Source: Paenibacillus sp. JDR-2
GTDB lineage: Bacteria; Bacillota; Bacilli; Paenibacillales; Paenibacillaceae
DNA: 64,000 bases
Reading direction: 5' to 3'
Assembly: GCF_000023585.1 (NCBI RefSeq)
Contig: NC_012914.1
Location: 1,994,501-2,058,500 of the forward strand
Shown: positions 53,343 through 61,425 of the stretch, piece after piece
Numbering within the stretch: position 1 is the first letter of the stretch
How the letters are laid out: every line of letters begins with the position of its first letter
Notes under the pieces: generated by a model
Told to the model about the DNA's origin: nothing
Database searches by the model: none
What the model saw: only the letters and a program-made list of their open reading frames with translations
Made by a program: the position numbers and the translations under genes

Positions 53343-56300
53343 TTAAGCTTTCTTTTCAAAAAAATCGAGCAACCGGATGATCATGGTGACCGCTTCGGCG
53401 CGTGTTGCCGTCTCATTGGGAGCAAAGCGGTTGTCCTTGCCCTGAATCAGTCCGGCATCTACAGCCGCGGCGACTTCTTTGCTCGCCCAGGCAGGAATAT
53501 CCTTCGAATCGCTGAAGCTTGCGGAGCCGTTGTCATCCAGCTTCAGATTGGCGGCTCTTGCGATAATGACCGCCAGTTGCGCTCGGGAGAGCTGTTCGGA
53601 AATCCGGAACGTATCATCCGCGAAGCCTTGCATAAGACCGGCGGCTACCGCGCGGGCGATATGGGATTTTGCCCAATTAGGAATGGTGCTTCCGTCTTGG
53701 AAGACCGTCTCCGTATCTTCGCCTTCAAGCTGGAGAGCACGGCTGATCATAACCGCAAACTCCCCTCGCGAGACCTTGTTGTCCGGACGGAAGCTGCCAT
53801 CGGTAAAGCCGTTAACGATACCAAGCTTAACAGCCGCTTCGATATTCGCTTTTGCCCAATGGGTATTGATATCCGAGAATTTGACATCCGGCGCCGGCTG
53901 CTCGGTTTCCGTACCTTCTTCGGGTTTCTCTTCCGAATCAGGGGTATCTTCCATGCCCATTCCCGGAGGCGCGCCTACGTTTCCGCTGCCGCCGGGGACG
54001 GAGGGATTGGCGCCCGCAAATACCGCGGAGCTTTCGTCAAACTGGAATTGCACGTCATAATTGTGAACATAGTTAATTTCAGGCCAATTGACGTCTACCC
54101 AGCCGTTAACCTTCGAAGACAAGCTCGAGAGCTGGAAAGTCACGACGCGCGTATTATTGGCTGTACTTTCGTTAGAGACGGAGCCGCTGCTTCCGCTTAG
54201 CTTCACGGCGGTGATCTGCTTGCTTTGTTTGAGCGTAAAGGAAACGGATTTGGATCCTGAGCTTACATTCACTAATGCTCTCGTATTGACGTAGGTGTTC
54301 ATGATTGAGGTCTCATCGGTTCCGTCCTTCAGAATCCGGAAGTTCATATAATAACTGCCGTTCTCCGGATATTTAGGATCCTGTCCGGCAGGCGGAGTAC
54401 CGGGATCCGTCGGGCTTGTAATAGACGATTCTTTGAACTTATCCATAGCTTGCCGCAAGGCCACAACAGCGGCAGCCGTATCTTCGCTTGCTGCGGGAAT
54501 ACGAACGGCCTCTTTGTTCGCCGCTGTCAAGGCATTCAGCAGAGCCGTCTTCGCAGCCGCCGGATATTGTCCGGAGCCGGTTCCAACGACGGCCTTATCA
54601 TAAGCGGTCTGCGCTTCCCCGATAAGGGCCAGCAATGCCGTATTATCTACATTATTGAAATTCAGTCGAATCGATTGCTTCGTCGCGTCTCCGATTTTGA
54701 CTTGGGCATCCACGAGCGACGCAAGGCTGTCCGTCTCGAATGATACCAGTCTCGTATTGGCTACCGGACTTGTGCTGATCACCGAAGCGTCTACGTAACT
54801 GTCCCCCGATTTAATCTTGAATTCCGGAACGGAACTGCTGTTATTGATCGTGAGGGTTACTTTGACCGTATCGCTATCGACATAAGCCACTTTTGCCGGC
54901 TTGTTGAAGTAGCTGTCGACGCTGGAGAAGGCTTCATCCGTTGCATGGGCCGCCGAGAAATTTACATTTCTCGTTACTCCGGCTTTGAATGTATCGATTG
55001 CGGTTTGAAGATCCTTTGCAGCTGACAAAATCTTAGGTCTTGGAGCAGCCAAATATCCCCCTGTCGATGTAGCGGAGATAATAGCTGCTTGCAAAGTTTC
55101 TTTAAAGCCTTCCGGATATTGCCCAATATCATTGCCCGCATCAGCACCGTCGTGCAGCTCTTGAGCCTCATTGATAAGTGCTAAAAGCGCTTTGTGCTGG
55201 GCGGCATTAAAGCTGATGAAGATTTCTCTCGTGACGCCGGGGATGTCAACAATGGTATTGTTGGCGAACGTCACCGGGTATTTGAACTTCGCGAGACCTT
55301 GCCATAGCATGTCGGTCTGAGGGAAACTGGCATTGCTGCTTCTTACGTAAGCCTGATAGACCTTCTCGGTATCGTTGCTGCTCAAAATTACCGGTTTGGC
55401 TGGCGTAGCGGAATAGGCTTTGGAATACAGCCCGGTATTGGCGCTAAGGGAGGGCTGTGCGATCACTTTGTCGGTAAAAACGATGGAATCATTCGGATTG
55501 TCAATGAACGTGATATTGGCGAGTGTTCCGTATGTACCTGCCTGTTGCAAGAGTACGGCCGTATCTCCGATTTCCGAAGCGTATTGCGACTCTACGTTGG
55601 TTCCTACCGCAACATTGTCCAGCACGTAAATCTCAACTTCCGATTTCTTTGTATACTGTTGGGCAGCTATATCTTCCCAGTTATATTTCGCGAGCTGTTC
55701 ATATACCATCGCATTGACTTGAGCTTGTGTGGCAGCAGGATCCTGGAACAGCGTCTCGGCAGCTGCCAGTTCTCTTCGCACCTTGGCGGTAAGGCCAAGA
55801 GGCACGCCGTAGGAAACAGCTTCATAGGTTGGGAATTCGGATGGGAATTCTCCTTGGGAGTATGCGGCTCCGAATGCTAAAGAAGATGCGATACCGCTTT
55901 CGGCAAAGCCGGAATCTTTAGGATCGGTTGCCAGCCAAGTTTTGGCTTCTAGAATCCATCTGGAGAGAGAAGCTCTGTTGACCACAACGACAGAATTCTT
56001 GAACTTCTTGATTGCCGTATCAAGCAGTTTATAAGCTGCTTCGAGATAGTCTGCATCTTGGTCTTTAAGGGTTGTTGCTGAAAGAATTTTTGCTTGCAAT
56101 TCTTCGATCGAGCTTGCCGGATATTGACCGTCCGCTTGACCTGCAACGGCACTTCCAAGCAAACTGTTTGCGGTGTTCACGAGTTTACCGAAAGAGTCAA
56201 CGGTAATAACGTCATCCCCGCCATTGCCATCGCCTGGTTGAGGAGAAAGGTCAATCCCGTCTAATTGGAGCTGCAACTGTGCGTTATACCAGTGATTATA

Positions 56301-56792
56301 GTAATCAGCGCCAAAAATATTCTGTTTGTCGTTAATATGCATCACAATATCCTGGTCGGAATAAACGTCTTCGATTTCCAATCGAATAACGACATTGTCA
56401 GTGTTGGGAGAAGCGGCGTCTCTGGAGACAGCCTGTGTATAACCATCAAGGCCAGTGGCGGTTTCCGTACCATTGGTTGTCGCAATAAAAGCTTTGGCAG
56501 CACCGGATTTACGCGATCCGAAATACTCGAAGGTAGAATAGTTATCCTTTGTTACTTGATGTTCAAATACCGCTTTGCCGTTTGTAATGATTAGCTTGCC
56601 TGTGTCTTTCACCATAAAACCATCGGCAGCCGAAGTGCTGGTTGAGCCGTCTTTCAAATAGCGGAAGGGAACATCGTATTCACCGTTGCGAAGCTCGGAA
56701 GAGGCTGCGGAGGCAGGGGGGATATGTAGGATGCCCAGAAATAAAGCGAACGCCATTACAATTGCCAATGACCTTCTAATGGATAATGTCAC
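53343..56792 (-). CDS. Surface heme-binding protein: NEAT and FIVAR-like repeats with three SLH domains
   Basis: A 1149-residue exported S-layer-anchored protein. Signal peptide about 1-30 (PPASA). Order of parts by eye: NEAT 1 (about 35-175) with the heme-type YxxxY as YNHWY; FIVAR-like helical repeat 1 (about 195-270, GQYP motif); a helical stretch and NEAT-like 2 (about 385-530) without YxxxY; FIVAR-like 2 (530-610); NEAT-like 3 (610-710), no YxxxY; FIVAR-like 3 (714-787); NEAT 4 (about 807-920) with YVHNY; an acidic linker; SLH x3 (970-1149), which bind pyruvylated wall polymer. NEAT domains take heme from host or environmental hemoproteins. Start is GTG 56792 after GGGAG; the frame is open 26 codons further up but without signal-peptide sense. 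Confidence 0.88.
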   Translation of the reverse strand: MTLSIRRSLAIVMAFALFLGILHIPPASAASSELRNGEYDVPFRYLKDGSTSTSAADGFMVKDTGKLIITNGKAVFEHQVTKDNYSTFEYFGSRKSGAAKAFIATTNGTETATGLDGYTQAVSRDAASPNTDNVVIRLEIEDVYSDQDIVMHINDKQNIFGADYYNHWYNAQLQLQLDGIDLSPQPGDGNGGDDVITVDSFGKLVNTANSLLGSAVAGQADGQYPASSIEELQAKILSATTLKDQDADYLEAAYKLLDTAIKKFKNSVVVVNRASLSRWILEAKTWLATDPKDSGFAESGIASSLAFGAAYSQGEFPSEFPTYEAVSYGVPLGLTAKVRRELAAAETLFQDPAATQAQVNAMVYEQLAKYNWEDIAAQQYTKKSEVEIYVLDNVAVGTNVESQYASEIGDTAVLLQQAGTYGTLANITFIDNPNDSIVFTDKVIAQPSLSANTGLYSKAYSATPAKPVILSSNDTEKVYQAYVRSSNASFPQTDMLWQGLAKFKYPVTFANNTIVDIPGVTREIFISFNAAQHKALLALINEAQELHDGADAGNDIGQYPEGFKETLQAAIISATSTGGYLAAPRPKILSAAKDLQTAIDTFKAGVTRNVNFSAAHATDEAFSSVDSYFNKPAKVAYVDSDTVKVTLTINNSSSVPEFKIKSGDSYVDASVISTSPVANTRLVSFETDSLASLVDAQVKIGDATKQSIRLNFNNVDNTALLALIGEAQTAYDKAVVGTGSGQYPAAAKTALLNALTAANKEAVRIPAASEDTAAAVVALRQAMDKFKESSITSPTDPGTPPAGQDPKYPENGSYYMNFRILKDGTDETSIMNTYVNTRALVNVSSGSKSVSFTLKQSKQITAVKLSGSSGSVSNESTANNTRVVTFQLSSLSSKVNGWVDVNWPEINYVHNYDVQFQFDESSAVFAGANPSVPGGSGNVGAPPGMGMEDTPDSEEKPEEGTETEQPAPDVKFSDINTHWAKANIEAAVKLGIVNGFTDGSFRPDNKVSRGEFAVMISRALQLEGEDTETVFQDGSTIPNWAKSHIARAVAAGLMQGFADDTFRISEQLSRAQLAVIIARAANLKLDDNGSASFSDSKDIPAWASKEVAAAVDAGLIQGKDNRFAPNETATRAEAVTMIIRLLDFFEKKA

Positions 56793-56826
56793 TTGAATTA
56801 CTCCCTTATACTTAAATTTGACAAAT

Positions 56827-56858
56827 AGGAAGCGTTGATCTGGCCAATCAACGCTTCC
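56827..56858 (-). repeat. Perfect 13-bp hairpin between the two heme-surface genes
   Basis: AGGAAGCGTTGAT and ATCAACGCTTCCT with a 7-base loop, read on the minus strand before ATTTGTC, so no real T tract. It lies 34 bases before the large NEAT gene and would allow partial read-through or protect the upstream mRNA. Confidence 0.65.
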
Positions 56859-56897
56859 TTCTTTGCTCAAGCTTATTGCCCGATCCTTAGGCTGTTA

Positions 56898-57272
56898 TTA
56901 CAGCCACTCAAGCTCGAGGTTATACGATGTGCTATGCGGTCCTGCCACTACGTACAGGGTAAGATCAATGTTTGACGATGCGTTTCCAGGGAATGTGAAG
57001 GTTGTCAGGTTCGTAGCGGAGCTGTAGGAGCCGTAGTAAGCTACGCCGCCAACGTCAACTTGCGGGAAGTAGTTGCCTGTCAGCGTAATCGTAACGTTGC
57101 CGCCGTCTACGTCGGCTGGACCTGCAATGTAAGAACTCGAATGGGCATGATAGCTGCCGTTATAGTTGAATTGATAGTTTTCCGAAGAAGCGAAGGCGGA
57201 AGCCGCCATTCCCATTAACAGAACTACTGCCATTAACGTCATTACCAACGATCTTTTGAACATTTGTGCCAT
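56898..57272 (-). CDS. Small secreted NEAT-like protein (candidate hemophore)
   Basis: A 124-residue exported protein: signal peptide about residues 1-29 (ASAFA cleavage), then one beta-sandwich of about 95 residues rich in Tyr, Ser and Gly. The first strand FNYNGSYHAHSSSYIAG and the last strand HSTSYNLELEW occupy the places of the NEAT lip and the YxxxY strand, although the tyrosine pair is not standard. No anchor is present, so it is probably released. A Fur box lies upstream and the large NEAT-SLH gene lies downstream in the same direction. Start ATG 57272, 11 bases after AGAGGAG; a GTG 12 bases upstream overlaps that site. Confidence 0.65.
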   Translation of the reverse strand: MAQMFKRSLVMTLMAVVLLMGMAASAFASSENYQFNYNGSYHAHSSSYIAGPADVDGGNVTITLTGNYFPQVDVGGVAYYGSYSSATNLTTFTFPGNASSNIDLTLYVVAGPHSTSYNLELEWL

Positions 57273-57424
57273 TTGTACAAACACTCCTCTTATAATGGTT
57301 TTTTAATTGCTTGGAATGAAACAGGTTCCGTTGATCTAGTTGATAAGCTGGTAGGATTATTGCTCCTTCATGCCTTTCAAAGCCTTGGATTTGCAGGTCT
57401 CAGCTCCTTTCTTATGCAGGCATG

Positions 57425-57485
57425 GTACATGAAACTGTCGACTGCTATACTCGGACAATGATTATCATTCTCAATGACAAATCAA
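57425..57485 (-). promoter_or_regulatory. Fur box and promoter of the NEAT-like genes (minus strand)
   Basis: GACAATGATTATCATTCTC (57454-57472) agrees with the 19-base Fur consensus GATAATGATAATCATTATC at 16 positions. On the minus strand TTGAGA and TATAGC flank it with about 19 bases between, so Fur would cover the promoter. The transcript would carry a leader of about 160 bases. Confidence 0.7.
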
Positions 57486-57566
57486 AAAAAATATAGCGTT
57501 TCACTATTTCCATTGCCAAGATTTGACTACGCCCCGAATTCTAAACCCCGATTATGAACGGAGTAT

Positions 57567-57624
57567 GAATTTTAGATTACAAGTTTTCGAGTTTTCCGTT
57601 TTTTGAAAATGTAATCTGGAATTC
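57567..57624. repeat. Long inverted repeat upstream of the heme monooxygenase gene
   Basis: GAATTttAGATTACA (57567-57581) and TGTAATCTggAATTC (57610-57624) match at 13 of 15 positions; TTTTC/GAAAA inside extends the stem. The remaining part of the 57473-57684 gap shows no other feature besides the ribosome binding site. Confidence 0.6.
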
Positions 57625-57684
57625 ACGCTCTGTTCACAATGCGGAAGTAAAATCCACGTGAACAATAAGGGGGAGGGAAACGTT

Positions 57685-57963
57685 ATGGTTATCGTAACGA
57701 ACGTATCGCAGATTACGAAAGGGAACGGAATGAAGCTTATCGAACGCTTCGACCGGATCGGCAAGGTAGAAGGCATGAAGGGGTTTCTTGGTCTTGAAGT
57801 GATGCTCACCGAGAATACGAAGGAATACGATGAGGTAACGGTCAGCACCAAATGGGAGAGCAAAGAGAACTTCCAGGCTTGGACCGGAAGCGAGGCTTTC
57901 CGCGAATCCCACTCGCACCGGGAAATTCCGGAATATATCATTTCGAACAAAATCAACTTCTAG
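57685..57963 (+). CDS. isdG: IsdG/HmoA-type heme-degrading monooxygenase
   Basis: A 92-residue ABM-fold protein. Asn6, Trp66 and His76 fall exactly where IsdG has its catalytic Asn7, Trp67 and His77, allowing for one residue at the start. Such enzymes open the heme ring in the cytoplasm and free iron. Start ATG 57685 after AAGGGGGAGGG; the in-frame upstream extension lies before that site. It stands alone between two NEAT loci and is followed by a terminator. No Fur box is seen directly before it; the nearest is 210 bases upstream. Confidence 0.88.
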   Translation: MVIVTNVSQITKGNGMKLIERFDRIGKVEGMKGFLGLEVMLTENTKEYDEVTVSTKWESKENFQAWTGSEAFRESHSHREIPEYIISNKINF

Positions 57964-58027
57964 AAGTGAAGATCGTCCGTCATCCGCTGCCGGAGGCAGA
58001 AGCTCAAAACGCATAGTTAGGATCACG

Positions 58028-58067
58028 GGGCTTTGGAGAGTCGGTATAAGACTCCTGAAGCCCTTTT
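58028..58067 (+). terminator. Terminator after isdG
   Basis: GGGCTTtGGAGAGTC pairs with GACTCCtgAAGCCC, followed by TTTTGTT. Confidence 0.82.
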
Positions 58068-58107
58068 GTTATGCATCGATCCGGCATACAGCTTATGGAA
58101 ATAAAGG

Positions 58108-58164
58108 TTGACAGGAAAAAGAAAATATTGGTAGGATTGTTTGTGATAATAATTATCATTATCA
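58108..58164 (+). promoter_or_regulatory. Promoter and Fur box of the anchored NEAT gene
   Basis: -35 TTGACA (58108-58113), -10 TAGGAT (58132-58137) with 18 bases between, and GATAATAATTATCATTATC (58146-58164), 17 of 19 to the Fur consensus, over the expected start site. Confidence 0.82.
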
Positions 58165-58206
58165 ACATAGAATGGGAGAATATGAGCGGAAGGGACGGGA
58201 ACAGGT

Positions 58207-59214
58207 TTGAAACGGAAAATGAACAAAGCGCTTAGCGGCTTGATTGCCGCGTTTTGCATATGGATGCTTGCATGGACGGGAAACGCGCATGCAGCTGGGT
58301 TGGAGGACGGGACTTATACGGGAGATTATCTTATTTTGCAGGCGGACAACGATTCGGTCTCCATGGCGAACGACTATTGGGAGAAGCCCGCGTCTATCGT
58401 CATCAAGGATGGTAAAGCGACGGTCCGGGTAACCATTAATCACAGCTTCTGGGTCACGCAGTTCAAGGTGCCGGGCGGCGGCGGATACGTGGATACGAAG
58501 GTGATCAGCTCGAATAAAAAAGCGGACACGCGGCTTGTGGAATTTACAGCGGATATTACTAAGCCGATTGCATCAAAGATCCATGTAACGGTAGCCGATA
58601 TCGACTACGATCATGACTATACGATCCGATTTGCGTTTGATGAAAGCAGCTTTAAGCTTGTGAAAAAAGCGGATTCGGCGCCTTCGGCAGCTCCATCTGC
58701 TAAACCGACGGAAAAGCCGACTATGACGCCAACACCAACGCCTGCAGCTACGGAGAAGCCGGTGCAGTCAAGCAAACCTTCCGCATCGGCTTTACCTGAA
58801 GATCATACCGTGGTTACGGGGACAACCAAGCCGGCTGCCCAAGGCGGGAATAAACCAACGGAAGATCCTGCTAAGGGAACCGGTCAAGAGCAGGCAGCCG
58901 TAGAAAGCACAACGTCTACGCCATCTCCGTCCCCGGCAGCTTCAGCCGAGACGTCGGTTGAGGAACAGCCCGCGGCTTCCGAAGAGGACGCAATTGCGAA
59001 TACGGGAACGGCGGATCCGGTATCTGAAGCAAGCAGCGGGGAAGCAGGCGGAACGGAGCTTGCGGCGGCGGCGCAGGAGGATACGCCGGCTCTCTCGGCG
59101 GGTGAAGTTCAGAAGGATGCCGGCGGTTCCGGGAACTGGGTATGGTGGCTGATCACGGGCATCGTTATCGTAGGTGCGGGCGTTATGGTGATCTGGAGAA
59201 GAAAAGCGCGTTAA
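58207..59214 (+). CDS. Membrane-anchored NEAT-domain heme protein
   Basis: A 335-residue exported protein: signal peptide about residues 1-29 (GNAHA), one NEAT domain (about 32-150) with the lip segment NDSVSMANDYW and the heme motif YDHDY near 138, a long Pro/Thr/Ser/Ala/Glu-rich spacer (155-300) and a C-terminal helix (WVWWLITGIVIVGAGVMVIW) with a basic tail. No LPxTG or NPQTN sorting motif precedes the helix, so it is anchored by the helix, not by sortase. It would carry heme through the wall to the membrane. Start TTG 58207 (ATG 58219 also possible). Fur-controlled; probably cotranscribed with the two-component genes 46 bases on. Confidence 0.88.
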   Translation: MKRKMNKALSGLIAAFCIWMLAWTGNAHAAGLEDGTYTGDYLILQADNDSVSMANDYWEKPASIVIKDGKATVRVTINHSFWVTQFKVPGGGGYVDTKVISSNKKADTRLVEFTADITKPIASKIHVTVADIDYDHDYTIRFAFDESSFKLVKKADSAPSAAPSAKPTEKPTMTPTPTPAATEKPVQSSKPSASALPEDHTVVTGTTKPAAQGGNKPTEDPAKGTGQEQAAVESTTSTPSPSPAASAETSVEEQPAASEEDAIANTGTADPVSEASSGEAGGTELAAAAQEDTPALSAGEVQKDAGGSGNWVWWLITGIVIVGAGVMVIWRRKAR

Positions 59215-59260
59215 TAGAAGAAAAGGATAGACGCCGGCATGGGAGGCGGGAGAGAAACCG

Positions 59261-59938
59261 ATGAAACAATTGCTCATAACAGACGATGATTCCAATACCC
59301 GCACGCTGCTTGGTCATTATTTGACCCGGGAAGGCTATCGCGTTCTGGAAGCGCAGAACGGTCTGGAAGCGATTGCCGTACTAGAGAAGCAACCTGTAGA
59401 TCTTGCCATATTGGACGTTATGCTGCCCATTGTAGACGGATTGACTTTATGCGAATTTACGAGAAAAAACTACGATATCCCGATTATTCTGCTAACCGCC
59501 CGGGATCAACTAAGCGACAAAGAACAGGGGTACCTGAGCGGTACCGACGATTATGTCACGAAGCCGTTCGAGCTGCCGGAAATTTTGTACCGGGTGAAGG
59601 CGTTGTTCCGACGATACTCGCTTGCATCCAGCGATAAAATCCGGCTGAATCAGCTTATTATCGACCGGAAAAACTACGAGATCGTAGACGGAGAAGAGGT
59701 TCAAATGCTCCCGCTCAAGGAATTCGAGCTGCTTGCGCAGCTGGCCGAATATCCGGGGCGGGTATTCTCCAGGGACGAGCTGATCCGCATTATATGGGGA
59801 ACGGATTACAATGGCGACGAGAGAACGATTGACGTACATATTAAAAGGCTCCGCAAACGGTTCCCGGAAACCGAACGCGGGTTTGTTATTCATACGATAA
59901 GAGGCATCGGCTACAAGCTTGAGGTCCCGTCCGCATGA
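59261..59938 (+). CDS. hssR: Response regulator, HssR-like
   Basis: A 225-residue OmpR-family regulator. Receiver: acidic TDDD, phospho-Asp in LAILDVMLP near residue 51, KPFE lysine near 102. Winged helix about 130-223 (GDERTIDVHIKRLRKRF). The run YDIPIILLTARDQLSDKEQG followed by SGTDDYVTKPFE is very like S. aureus HssR as I remember it. HssR activates the heme exporter hrtAB when heme is in excess; no hrtAB is in the window. Start ATG after GGAGGCGGGAG. Overlaps the kinase gene by ATGA. Confidence 0.85.
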   Translation: MKQLLITDDDSNTRTLLGHYLTREGYRVLEAQNGLEAIAVLEKQPVDLAILDVMLPIVDGLTLCEFTRKNYDIPIILLTARDQLSDKEQGYLSGTDDYVTKPFELPEILYRVKALFRRYSLASSDKIRLNQLIIDRKNYEIVDGEEVQMLPLKEFELLAQLAEYPGRVFSRDELIRIIWGTDYNGDERTIDVHIKRLRKRFPETERGFVIHTIRGIGYKLEVPSA

Positions 59939-61314
59939 GATCGCTGTATGTCCGAGTGTTCATTGTTATCGTTTATTCGATTGCTCTCAGCTCCCTTCTA
60001 GGCTATTATGCGGCAACGGCGTATTATCATTGGGCCCAGAAGCCGCATGCCGATGCCAAATTAATGGGGACGGCCGAACAGCTCCGGGACTATATCCGTC
60101 TGCATCCGGGCGGAATGGGCGATTATTTGAACAGCTCGGCTAGGCTTGGTTATCAAATTTACGTCTATGATGCATCGGGTAACGGCCTATATTTCGGGAG
60201 GCCGTTCTCGAAGCTGGATTTAAAGGAAGCCGATAAGAAGCGGGTATTAAACGGCGGCAACTATCATGGCGTGGCGGAATATCCGAATAAAGCGTTTGAG
60301 ACCGGTTACTTCGACAATGCATTGAGCAATACCGTAGGCGTATCCGTTCGGGCTGATGCCGAGCGGTACGCCTTATTTCTGCGGCATGACAGCCGTGTGC
60401 ATTTCGATGAACTGCGGATGTTTTTCCTCGTTATGTTTATTCTGACCGTGCTGCTCAGCTTCCCGTATTTTCTGTTAAGCGCGCGTTATCTGGTTCAGCC
60501 GATCATTCGTCTGACGGAAGCGACAAAAAAGGTGGCGCAAGGCCAATATAATATTCAAATCCCGGTGAAGCGGAAGGATGAGATCGGGCAGCTCGCCAGA
60601 CATTTCAGGGCGATGAGCAACGAGCTGGAGCGTTCCGACCGGTCCAAAAAGGAATTCGTGGCGAACGTCTCGCATGAGATTCAATCTCCGCTGGCCTCTA
60701 TACAAGGTTATGCCGATTCTTTGGTTCACCAGGATATCAACGATGCGGAGCGGATCCGTCATTATGCCTCTATCATCGGACAAGAGACCCGGCATTTGGC
60801 GGCGTTAAGCCGCCAGCTGCTGCTGCTCTCGACGCTGGATCATTCCGGTTATTCGCCGGGCAAGCAGCCTTTCCTCCTGAAGCCGCAGCTCCGGCAGGCG
60901 GTTCAGCTTCTGGAATGGCAGCTGACGGAGAAGGAAATTGCGATCAGGGTTGCCGTACCCGGCAAGCTTCGTATCTACGGAGACGAAGTTTTGCTCATGC
61001 AGGTGTGGACGAATCTGTTGTCCAACGCCGTGAAGCATATTCCGGGCGGCCGCTCCATCCATGTATCGGCAGAGCAGGAGGACGGAGCTTGCATAGTGAC
61101 GGTCCGCGACACGGGAGACGGTATTCCTGAAGATCAGCTTCCGTATATCTACGACCGCTTCTACCGCGGAGACAGTGCCAGAGACCGCCGTTCCGGCAGC
61201 ACCGGACTAGGCTTGTCCATAGTGCAAAGAATTGTCCAGCTCCATGGCGGGACGATTGAAGCGGACAGCCGGTTTGAACGGGGGACGACGTTTAGGGTGC
61301 GTATACCCGAATAG
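59935..61314 (+). CDS. hssS: Sensor histidine kinase, HssS-like
   Basis: A 459-residue kinase: TM1 about 9-30, extracytoplasmic domain 31-160, TM2 about 162-183, HAMP, H-box VSHEIQSPLASIQGY near residue 245 (QS where most have KT or RT), N-box LLSNAVKHI near 362, G boxes DTGDGI and GSTGLGLSI. The sensor region shows GYQIYV, YFGRPF, NYHGVAEYP and TGYFDN-type segments that line up with S. aureus HssS, the heme-responsive kinase. With the anchored NEAT gene next door a heme signal is likely. The kinase is the last gene of the group. Confidence 0.85.
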   Translation: MRSLYVRVFIVIVYSIALSSLLGYYAATAYYHWAQKPHADAKLMGTAEQLRDYIRLHPGGMGDYLNSSARLGYQIYVYDASGNGLYFGRPFSKLDLKEADKKRVLNGGNYHGVAEYPNKAFETGYFDNALSNTVGVSVRADAERYALFLRHDSRVHFDELRMFFLVMFILTVLLSFPYFLLSARYLVQPIIRLTEATKKVAQGQYNIQIPVKRKDEIGQLARHFRAMSNELERSDRSKKEFVANVSHEIQSPLASIQGYADSLVHQDINDAERIRHYASIIGQETRHLAALSRQLLLLSTLDHSGYSPGKQPFLLKPQLRQAVQLLEWQLTEKEIAIRVAVPGKLRIYGDEVLLMQVWTNLLSNAVKHIPGGRSIHVSAEQEDGACIVTVRDTGDGIPEDQLPYIYDRFYRGDSARDRRSGSTGLGLSIVQRIVQLHGGTIEADSRFERGTTFRVRIPE

Positions 61315-61356
61315 TCAATATCCTTATAGTTTGCTGCAATAGTTTAAGATTGTTGT

Positions 61357-61418
61357 CCTGTACGGCTGGATGTAAGATCAATGTAGTTATAGAAATACAT
61401 TGATTTACGTACAGGAGG
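61357..61418 (+). promoter_or_regulatory. Two-step inverted repeat covering the GH31 ribosome binding site
   Basis: Outer arms CCTGTACG (61357-61364) and CGTACAGG (61408-61415); inner arms ATCAATGTA (61377-61385) and TACATTGAT (61396-61404) around a 10-base loop. The right outer arm shares bases with AGGAGG (61413-61418), the ribosome binding site 7 bases before the start. It could hide that site in RNA, or be a DNA operator. Confidence 0.65.
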
Positions 61419-61425
61419 CTGTGAA

